Of a stretch of 12,260 bases of DNA, positions 7,113-12,260 are shown in pieces; within the stretch, counting starts at the first letter, position 1, and each line of letters starts with the position of its first letter. The translations under genes and the position numbers were made by a program. The DNA lies in contig JANQKH010000804.1 of assembly GCA_028281215.1 (NCBI GenBank), forward strand, positions 1-12,260, read 5' to 3'. The notes under the pieces were generated by a model. It was not told where the DNA came from. It saw nothing but the letters and a program-made list of their open reading frames with translations, and searched no databases. This DNA comes from Phycisphaeraceae bacterium (lineage in GTDB: Bacteria; Planctomycetota; Phycisphaerae; Phycisphaerales; Phycisphaeraceae).

Positions 7113-7305
7113 AGGCCAACACTGTCGCGGAAGAAAGCCATTGAGTTGGACAGCCGCTAGGGCGTGCCAGGCATGGCGCACGGCTCAGTCAAATGCTTTT
7201 GTGGTGTCCATCACCTGCCCTTATCCGCATCTCACCTCGACCTGGTACAGTTACATGTGTATCGAACGGGTCCCCGATACTTCACATCCACATTGGAGCA
7301 AAAAC

Positions 7306-8004
7306 ATGAACCGTCTGACTTGTACTGCTGTCATAATCGCCTTGCTGATGGTGTCCACCCATGTTCGGGCTGACGATGCGCCGAAGCAACCTTCTCCGGA
7401 AGAGATGGCCAAGATGATGGAGGAGTGGCAGAAGTTGATGACACCCGGTGAGCATCACAAGAAGCTTGACTTCTTCGTCGGTAAATGGAAGACCAAAACC
7501 AAGGTGTTCTGGAACGGTCCCAAAGGACCACCCATCGAATCCGAGGGCACCGCACAGTCGCAATGGATTCTCGGCAAGCGGCATCTCCAGTCGCACACCA
7601 AGGGTTTCATGGTGGTACCGGACATGAAGACCGGCAAGATAAATAAGATCCCCTACGAAGGAATGGGTCTAATGGGATATGACAGCGTGCGCAATGTTTA
7701 CACCGGCTCATGGGTCGACAACATGGGCACACAGATGATGACCTTCAAAGGCACCATGCCGCCTAACAGTAAGAAGCTGACGATGTACGGCGAAATGGAT
7801 GAGCCGATGATGAAGATGTACGGCCGACTGGTGAAATACACCTGGGCGATTACCGGCAAAGACACGTTCACCTTCAGCATCACGGACCTTGCGGCCGGCG
7901 ACAGCTACAAGGTGTTCCAGATCGACTACACACGTGTTAAGAACGCGTCCAGCAACAAGAAAAACGCAGGCAACAATAAAAAGACTGCCAAGGCAAGCAA
8001 CTGA
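7306..8004 (+). CDS. Secreted DUF1579-like protein
   Basis: A 232-residue exported protein. ATG 7306 has GGAG (7295-7298) 7 bases upstream and begins a clean signal peptide (MNRLTC, a hydrophobic stretch, then THVRADD, cleavage near residue 22). The frame extends upstream to 7048 without a leader. A Met/Glu-rich amphipathic stretch (29-48) is followed by the family's opening motif, GEHHKKLDFFVGKW (48-61). Beta-rich segments such as MGLMGYDSVRNVYTGSWVDNMGTQMM and the closing FTFSITDL fit DUF1579, a lipocalin-like beta-barrel family common in planctomycetes with no assigned reaction. The last 20 residues are Lys/Asn-rich. Signal peptidase I is encoded downstream on the same strand after 127 bases. 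Confidence 0.85.
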   Translation: MNRLTCTAVIIALLMVSTHVRADDAPKQPSPEEMAKMMEEWQKLMTPGEHHKKLDFFVGKWKTKTKVFWNGPKGPPIESEGTAQSQWILGKRHLQSHTKGFMVVPDMKTGKINKIPYEGMGLMGYDSVRNVYTGSWVDNMGTQMMTFKGTMPPNSKKLTMYGEMDEPMMKMYGRLVKYTWAITGKDTFTFSITDLAAGDSYKVFQIDYTRVKNASSNKKNAGNNKKTAKASN

Positions 8005-8012
8005 AAAAAAAA

Positions 8013-8053
8013 GACGCACGTTGCAGCGTCATGTATCAGGCGTGACGGTTTTT
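8013..8053 (+). terminator. Weak terminator with an alternative overlapping hairpin
   Basis: After the DUF1579-like stop and nine A residues (8004-8012), GACGC (8013-8017) can pair with GCGTC (8026-8030). Alternatively CGTCA (8027-8031) pairs with TGACG (8043-8047), and this second hairpin is followed by T5 (8049-8053). The two hairpins share an arm and exclude each other. Stems are only 5 bp. On the minus strand the first hairpin followed by nine T residues also has terminator form. Confidence 0.35.
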
Positions 8054-8072
8054 GCTTATGCGAACGGAAACT

Positions 8073-8100
8073 TTGCCCGCTTGCTTGCATTGGTTATGAC
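8073..8100 (+). promoter_or_regulatory. Candidate lepB promoter
   Basis: TTGCCC (8073-8078) and TATGAC (8095-8100) each match four of six consensus positions with a 16-base spacer. A start near 8107 would leave a leader of about 25 bases before lepB. Weak match. Confidence 0.25.
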
Positions 8101-8131
8101 TTGAGTATCACCGCCGACCGATGCGGCATGC

Positions 8132-8842
8132 ATGCGGTCCCGTTATTCGACAACGCAACAATCGAGCCGAACGCGGCTGGCGTTTCACATTTGGCGTCAG
8201 TTCGGTCGTCCGCTGTTCGTTCTGCTGGTTGTGGTCTGGACGATTCGTCTCACTTTTGCGGACTGGCGCGATGTGCCGACCGAATCGATGGCGCCGACGA
8301 TTCATCCCGGTGACCGCATTCTGGTCAACCTCATCGCGTATGACTTCAAGGTGCCGTTCACCACAGATGTGATCGGCCAGTGGAATCGCCCGCGCCGCGG
8401 GGACGTGGTGGTCTTTCGCAGTGAGGACGGTATCCGCACGATGGTCAAACGTGTGATCGCTTTACCGGGCGAAGTGGTGGAGGTCCGCGATCAAGTCGTC
8501 TACATCAATGATGTGCCTGCGAATTACGAATGGAATGTCCCTGTGTGGCATGACGAAGCCGGCGCGCACATGGTCCGCGGGCTGGAATCATTCGGCGGAC
8601 CGGCGCATCCGGTAGCGTTCGATCCGGACAAGCCGAACTACGTCCGCTTCCACCGCCAGCGTGTGCCGATGGGACATTACTTTCTGCTGGGCGACAACCG
8701 TGATCACAGCCGGGATTCCCGTGCCATTGGCTTCGTCGCACAGAACCGAATCGTTGGCAAAGTGTACGCGGTGGCATTTTCGATGGAAACAGACGGCGGC
8801 CTCACCTTTCGACGTGATAGGTGGTTTCGTTCCGTGCATTGA
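8132..8842 (+). CDS. lepB: Signal peptidase I
   Basis: A 236-residue membrane-anchored serine protease that removes signal peptides from exported proteins on the outer face of the cytoplasmic membrane. One N-terminal membrane helix lies at about 27-43. The catalytic Ser52 sits in PTESMAPTIHPGD (box B-like). Lys106 of the Ser-Lys dyad is in MVKRVIALPGE, and GDNRDHSRDSR (187-197) is the last conserved box. An insertion of about 45 residues between the Lys box and the GDN box (about 131-175) is larger than in the shortest Gram-positive forms. ATG 8132 is the only plausible start: an in-frame stop lies at 8102-8104 and the next Met is in the active site. No Shine-Dalgarno sequence is seen. The substrates plausibly include the neighbouring exported proteins. 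Confidence 0.95.
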   Translation: MRSRYSTTQQSSRTRLAFHIWRQFGRPLFVLLVVVWTIRLTFADWRDVPTESMAPTIHPGDRILVNLIAYDFKVPFTTDVIGQWNRPRRGDVVVFRSEDGIRTMVKRVIALPGEVVEVRDQVVYINDVPANYEWNVPVWHDEAGAHMVRGLESFGGPAHPVAFDPDKPNYVRFHRQRVPMGHYFLLGDNRDHSRDSRAIGFVAQNRIVGKVYAVAFSMETDGGLTFRRDRWFRSVH

Positions 8843-8904
8843 ATGCGGTGACGGCGTTGGTTTCCATTCGTGAATAAGACCGGCCACCCATCTTCCATCA
8901 CACA

Positions 8905-9264
8905 TCACGCGAACTTCACCATCGCCTTGTCCGTGGTCTCATAGATTTTGAGCACCTTGTCCAGCGCGGTGAGTTTGAACACCTCGGCGATGTTGGGCTT
9001 CAAGGCCGACAGGCGGATTTCGCCTTTGTATTCCTTGGTGGTTTTGTTCAGTTCCATCAGCACGCCGAGCATGGCGGACGCCAGGTGTGTGACGTTCTCG
9101 AAACTGATCACGGCCTTGTAGGTGCCGCCGGCGACAAGGAGGTCCATGATGCCGTCACGGATGCGCTGGATCAGATGTTGATCGAGCACACTGGGTTGAA
9201 GAATTTCGATAATGTGTACTTCGCCCATGCGTTGAATCATGAGGATGTCACTGGTTTCCGACAT
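8905..9264 (-). CDS. STAS-domain protein (anti-sigma factor antagonist-like)
   Basis: A 119-residue single-domain protein of the SpoIIAA/RsbV type. ATG 9264 is preceded by GGGAG (9272-9276) with 7 bases between; the frame runs to 9351 but without a ribosome site. The core segment FENVTHLASAMLGVLMELN (55-73) aligns with the DSSG region of SpoIIAA. Ser63 falls at the position of the phosphorylated serine (Ser58 in B. subtilis), while the neighbouring Asp, Ser and Gly are replaced by Ala, Ala and Met. The later EIRLSALKPNIAEVFKLTALDKVLKIYET fits the last strand and helix. Such proteins usually bind a partner kinase or anti-sigma factor in a phosphorylation-dependent way; no partner is encoded here. 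It follows the VKOR-fusion gene by 90 bases on the same strand. Confidence 0.85.
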   Translation of the reverse strand: MSETSDILMIQRMGEVHIIEILQPSVLDQHLIQRIRDGIMDLLVAGGTYKAVISFENVTHLASAMLGVLMELNKTTKEYKGEIRLSALKPNIAEVFKLTALDKVLKIYETTDKAMVKFA

Positions 9265-9277
9265 GGTATTGCTCCCG

Positions 9278-9301
9278 GCATGGTGGCGAAATCGACCATG
9301 C
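9278..9301 (-). promoter_or_regulatory. Inverted repeat next to the STAS gene ribosome site
   Basis: GCATGGT (9278-9284) and ACCATGC (9295-9301) form a perfect 7-bp inverted repeat around 10 bases. Its near arm ends one base before the Shine-Dalgarno sequence of the STAS gene (9272-9276). It could be an mRNA hairpin affecting translation or an operator. Confidence 0.35.
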
Positions 9302-9354
9302 ACTGTGTGGAACCATAACAAATCAACGCCGGTGTGGCGACATGAATGCAAAAC

Positions 9355-11100
9355 TCACTTGGACGCGTCCGGCTTGGCGTCGTTTTCATCCTTTGCTTCT
9401 TGTTTGTCCATTTCGTCTTGCTCATCCTTTTTCGGATTCGGCGTCAACGGTTGGAACAACACACCCTTGGCGCCGCCGATCGTGCTCTTTTCCTTGGTGT
9501 TGACAGCTTCTTTCTCATCCTTGGTTTTCGCTGCGTCATCGCCTTGCTTGCCATCTTTCACATTTTTTGCATCAGTCCGTTCTTTAGCTTCCTTGCCTCC
9601 TGTGTCTTCTTTACCTCCCTTGTCTCCGCCATCTGTCTTGCCATCCCCCTTGGTCTGTACCGGCTGAAACATCAGCCCATTCTTGCCGCCGATAACTTTC
9701 CCGTTATCCGCGTCTTTTTTACCAGCGGCATCCTTCTTATTGTCGGTAGCAGCGCCTTTGCCTTGTTCATCCTTGGAGCGATTGGGCGCCAGTTTCAGGC
9801 CGCTCATCATCAAGCCGCCCTTGTCATCCTGGGGTTTGTTGGGCTGAACGTACGGCTGTTGAACATAGGAGGCGGGGCCTTTGGTCGTGTGGTGGACAAT
9901 GGCGAACAGGAGGAGGCAGACCAACGCAGCGCCGCCGAGGGAAAAGGCGGCGCGCTTGTGCAGCGTGATCGGGCCGACCGCATCGTCCGGGAGTTTTTCC
10001 GGGCGAAGCAGCGGGGCGTTGAACAGCACCAGTCCGGCGATGGTCAGGCCGGCCAGATCCACCAGCATGCAATGCGGGCAGATGCCTTTAAGCACGGCGA
10101 ATTGCACAAAGAGGAACCACACGGCCGCGCCGCCCGCCATCATTGCCAATACCGACAAGGCTGCCCATGCACGGCGGCGTGTGCCGTCGCGTCGACCGAT
10201 GCCTGTGAACAGGGTGGTGAACGCGATGAGCGAATAAAAGCCGGCACCGAGTAAGGCGACGGGAATATTGAAAATTCTGGCGTAGCCGCTGGAGTAGACG
10301 CGCTCACACGCGCTACCGGCACCACATCCGATCAGGGGCCTGTGCGTCAGGTTCGAAAACGCTAGGTACAACGACATCAGCACGGCCAGGCAGGCAATGA
10401 TGCGAATCGCCCACATCAATTTGGTTGATCCGCGCGGCCCGGTTGACTTCAGCACCGCCAGCGAGAGTTGCATGCGGCAGTTGCGGCATCTGGGTTGTTG
10501 GACACCGCGAAGCGGTGTGCCGCAACTGGGGCAAAGCACATCGCGGTCAGCCAGAAAGCGAACCACTTCCGAATCGCTTGCTGCCGGATCATCCGGCGTT
10601 TGCCGCACCTGACCGGTGGGAAACGTGTAGGTTTCCTGCCAGCCGGAGCCGTCTGCCGATTCCTGTGTGATCGAACTTGCAGCCGAGGGGGATGATGCCA
10701 TCAAGTCCGCCACTGTTGCACCGGACCTGGCATTCGACGGCGCCGATTCATTCACCGGCTGCACCGGTGGATTCAGATCGGGCAACGTCTGCCCCGGTGC
10801 CAGGCATCGCGCCAAAGCTTGTTGGCACGCCGCCGCCGACTCCATCAGTTTTGCCACTTCAATCTGCTTGGCAGACATGGTTTCTTCAGCGTTGACGACT
10901 CTGTTTTCGGCTTCTTCCAGCGCCAGCCGTGCCTGGTCCGCCGCTTGGCGTCGGGCGGCAATGATTGCCGGGCCGTCGGAAAGAAACCGCTGGATCTGAC
11001 GCAACTCTTCGATAGCGCGGTCAACCGCCGCCTGACTCTCGCGCGCCTGCGCGAGCAGTTGGTCGTATTGATCGCCGCGGTTTCGACTGACTGATTCCAT
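9355..11100 (-). CDS. VKOR-family membrane protein with N-terminal coiled coil and zinc ribbon and a charged repeat tail
   Basis: A 581-residue multi-part protein. Residues 11-98 are a predicted coiled coil, followed by a Pro/Ser/Ala-rich linker and a zinc ribbon, CPSC (190-193) with CRNC (205-208). The VKOR core follows: helices at about 228-248, 281-300, 312-336, 347-363 and 385-402. Loop cysteines Cys259 and Cys265, Ser271 and the active-site CPHC (341-344) match the spacing known in bacterial VKOR. VKOR reoxidises thiol oxidases using quinone, driving disulfide formation outside the membrane. By topology the tail (about 404-581) should be extracytoplasmic. It is rich in Lys, Asp, Glu and Gly and has three related motifs (GLMM 430-area, IGGKNGLMFQP 470-480, IGGAKGVLFQP 541-551). 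The usual thioredoxin-like fusion is absent. ATG 11100 is chosen because the coiled coil follows directly; a GTG at 11199 is possible. AGGA lies 12 bases upstream, rather far. Confidence 0.85.
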   Translation of the reverse strand: MESVSRNRGDQYDQLLAQARESQAAVDRAIEELRQIQRFLSDGPAIIAARRQAADQARLALEEAENRVVNAEETMSAKQIEVAKLMESAAACQQALARCLAPGQTLPDLNPPVQPVNESAPSNARSGATVADLMASSPSAASSITQESADGSGWQETYTFPTGQVRQTPDDPAASDSEVVRFLADRDVLCPSCGTPLRGVQQPRCRNCRMQLSLAVLKSTGPRGSTKLMWAIRIIACLAVLMSLYLAFSNLTHRPLIGCGAGSACERVYSSGYARIFNIPVALLGAGFYSLIAFTTLFTGIGRRDGTRRRAWAALSVLAMMAGGAAVWFLFVQFAVLKGICPHCMLVDLAGLTIAGLVLFNAPLLRPEKLPDDAVGPITLHKRAAFSLGGAALVCLLLFAIVHHTTKGPASYVQQPYVQPNKPQDDKGGLMMSGLKLAPNRSKDEQGKGAATDNKKDAAGKKDADNGKVIGGKNGLMFQPVQTKGDGKTDGGDKGGKEDTGGKEAKERTDAKNVKDGKQGDDAAKTKDEKEAVNTKEKSTIGGAKGVLFQPLTPNPKKDEQDEMDKQEAKDENDAKPDASK

Positions 11101-11187
11101 CCGTTTCGCTCGTCCTTGCCTTCCACATACTGTTGAAGTGAGGGGGTAGTTCGCAGCCGGCAGCCTATCGGACGCGACCGTCTCCTC

Positions 11188-11193
11188 ATTATA
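11188..11193 (-). promoter_or_regulatory. Candidate -10 box of the VKOR-fusion gene
   Basis: A perfect TATAAT on the minus strand, giving a leader of about 80 bases before the ATG at 11100. No good -35 is seen at 16-18 bases. The region expected to hold it overlaps an inverted repeat at 11205-11227, which suggests a regulator-dependent promoter. It lies inside the reading frame if the GTG at 11199 were the true start. Confidence 0.4.
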
Positions 11194-11204
11194 GCTCACC
11201 TTCC

Positions 11205-11227
11205 CCTTGCCGATCAGTTCGGCAAGG
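11205..11227. promoter_or_regulatory. 8-bp inverted repeat, possible operator
   Basis: CCTTGCCG (11205-11212) and CGGCAAGG (11220-11227) are a perfect inverted repeat around 7 bases. It spans the expected -35 zone of the TATAAT at 11188-11193. Neither side has a T-run, so it is not a terminator. The divergent trpB start is about 160 bases away. The remaining intergenic bases to 11388 show no gene or clear RNA structure. Confidence 0.4.
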
Positions 11228-11388
11228 CAGCATCCCGTACCGTTTCGGCGTTCGCGCGGACGGCATCAAGTGACCTCACGACGCCTCAAACGATCATCTC
11301 GCCACGCCAACCGGCTGTATCGATTGCACAATCTGCGCGATGGGGTGACTCCTCCCCGATCATCCTGCTTCACTACAATGCCCACACA

Positions 11389-12260
11389 ATGAGCAACCCG
11401 GTATTGAGCCAACTTCCAGACCAGCGAGGCCGATTCGGCAACTTCGGCGGTATCTACGTGCCGGAGACGCTGTTCGCCGCGATCGATCAGCTTCGCGCCG
11501 AGTACGAAAAAGCGCGCGGCGACCAGGCGTTCCAGACCGAGTTCAATGCGCTGCTCCAGCACTACGTCGGCCGGGCCACGCCGCTCTATTTCGCTCGTCG
11601 GTTGTCCGAAAGCGTTGGTGGGGCAAGGATTTACCTCAAGCGCGAAGACCTCGCCCACACAGGCGCGCACAAAATTAACAATTCGCTCGGTCAAGCACTG
11701 CTGACCCAGCGCATGGGCAAGCGGCGCATCATTGCCGAGACCGGCGCCGGTCAGCACGGCGTTGCCACCGCCACCGCCGCTGCTGTCTTTGGGTTCGAGT
11801 GCGACGTGTTCATGGGAAGCGAAGACATCCGTCGCCAGCGGCCGAATGTGTTGCGGATGGAATTGCTCGGCACGCGTGTTGTGTCGGTCGAGTCAGGCTC
11901 GAAAACGCTGAAAGACGCCACCAATGCAGCGATGCGTGATTGGATGGAATCGTCCGACCACACGCACTACATCATCGGGAGTGTGGTTGGGCCGCACCCG
12001 TTCCCAATGATCGTACGCGATTTCCAAAGTGTGATCGGTCGTGAATGTCGCCAGCAGTGTCTTGACCAGATCGGTCGACTACCGGACCACGTTATCGCCT
12101 GTGTCGGAGGTGGGTCGAACGCGGCCGGCATCTTTTATCCGTTCATTGAAGACAGCGACGTCAAACTCGTCGGCGTTGAAGCTGGGGGGCGATCAACGCA
12201 ACCCGGCGACCACGCAGCCCCCATCTGCTTCGGTAGCCCCGGCGTGCTTCACGGCTCGCT
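11389..12260 (+). CDS. trpB: Tryptophan synthase beta subunit (3' end cut by the window)
   Basis: The first 290 residues of TrpB, which joins indole and L-serine to make L-tryptophan with pyridoxal phosphate. The N-terminus GRFGNFGGIYVPETL is typical. The PLP lysine is Lys95 in HTGAHKINN, ETGAGQHG (117-124) contacts the substrate carboxylate, and GGGSNAAG (240-247) holds the cofactor phosphate. The final residues in the window read GRSTQPGDHAAPICFGSPGVLHGS, where a typical TrpB continues for about 100 residues. ATG 11389 is the natural start; no Shine-Dalgarno sequence precedes it. TACAAT at 11374-11379 could be a -10 box and would place the transcript start within a few bases of the ATG. It is divergent from the VKOR-fusion gene, and no other trp gene lies upstream. 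A partner trpA may follow outside the window. Confidence 0.96.
   Translation, partial: MSNPVLSQLPDQRGRFGNFGGIYVPETLFAAIDQLRAEYEKARGDQAFQTEFNALLQHYVGRATPLYFARRLSESVGGARIYLKREDLAHTGAHKINNSLGQALLTQRMGKRRIIAETGAGQHGVATATAAAVFGFECDVFMGSEDIRRQRPNVLRMELLGTRVVSVESGSKTLKDATNAAMRDWMESSDHTHYIIGSVVGPHPFPMIVRDFQSVIGRECRQQCLDQIGRLPDHVIACVGGGSNAAGIFYPFIEDSDVKLVGVEAGGRSTQPGDHAAPICFGSPGVLHGS

Noticed and set aside
5889..7160. Long plus-strand open frame (423 codons) opposite miaB
   Set aside because: It lies wholly antisense to a clearly recognisable MiaB, shows no domain, and is a by-product of GC-rich codon use.
9346..10254. Plus-strand open frame of 302 codons with hydrophobic start
   Set aside because: The hydrophobic look comes from reading the Lys/Asp/Glu-rich tail of the VKOR protein in antisense; there is no family match.
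11325..11370. GGGG/CCCC hairpin (around 11342-11358) before trpB
   Set aside because: Only four or five pairs and no T-run; too weak to list as a terminator or riboswitch.
11207..11392. 61-codon frame upstream of trpB, considered as a trp leader peptide
   Set aside because: It has no tryptophan residue at all and no terminator-antiterminator pair follows, so it is not an attenuator leader. It overlaps the trpB start and is Arg-rich like a chance frame.
1..12260. CRISPR array, tRNA, rRNA, insertion sequence or phage gene
   Set aside because: No regularly spaced repeats, no cloverleaf-like conserved T-loop with matching stems, and no transposase or integrase motif were noticed on either strand.

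Overview
The window looks like chromosomal DNA from a planctomycete, most likely of the Phycisphaerae type. The evidence is a type IV pilin-like protein with the H-X9-DG motif typical of planctomycete pseudopilins, a secreted PEP-CTERM protein, a MiaB with lineage-style insertions, a secreted ThuA-like protein, and moderately high GC. This assignment rests on remembered family traits, not on a database search. No rRNA, tRNA, CRISPR array, transposase or phage gene was seen.

Layout, left to right: a 5'-cut membrane protein with a C39-like cysteine peptidase domain (+); a two-gene minus-strand unit of an SDR dehydrogenase followed by a GNAT acetyltransferase; a secreted ThuA-like protein (+); a pseudopilin (-); a PEP-CTERM protein with two discoidin-like halves (+); miaB (-); a secreted DUF1579-like protein followed by signal peptidase I (+); a minus-strand pair of a VKOR-fusion membrane protein and a STAS-domain protein; and trpB (+), cut by the right edge. 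Strand changes are frequent, so most genes are probably expressed alone or in pairs. The intergenic gaps hold several inverted or direct repeats that could be operators, RNA hairpins or terminators.

Functionally this is a mix of housekeeping genes (miaB, lepB, trpB) and cell-envelope genes. At least four products carry export signals (ThuA-like, pseudopilin, PEP-CTERM, DUF1579-like). LepB would cleave ordinary signal peptides. The pseudopilin needs a prepilin peptidase and the PEP-CTERM protein an exosortase, and neither enzyme is encoded here. The VKOR protein would supply disulfide-forming power at the membrane.

The most unusual item is the VKOR protein. It has an N-terminal coiled coil, a four-cysteine zinc ribbon, the VKOR membrane core with all expected cysteines, and a long Lys/Asp/Glu/Gly-rich tail with three related short hydrophobic motifs in the place where many bacterial VKORs carry a thioredoxin domain. 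I found no complete new multi-gene system.
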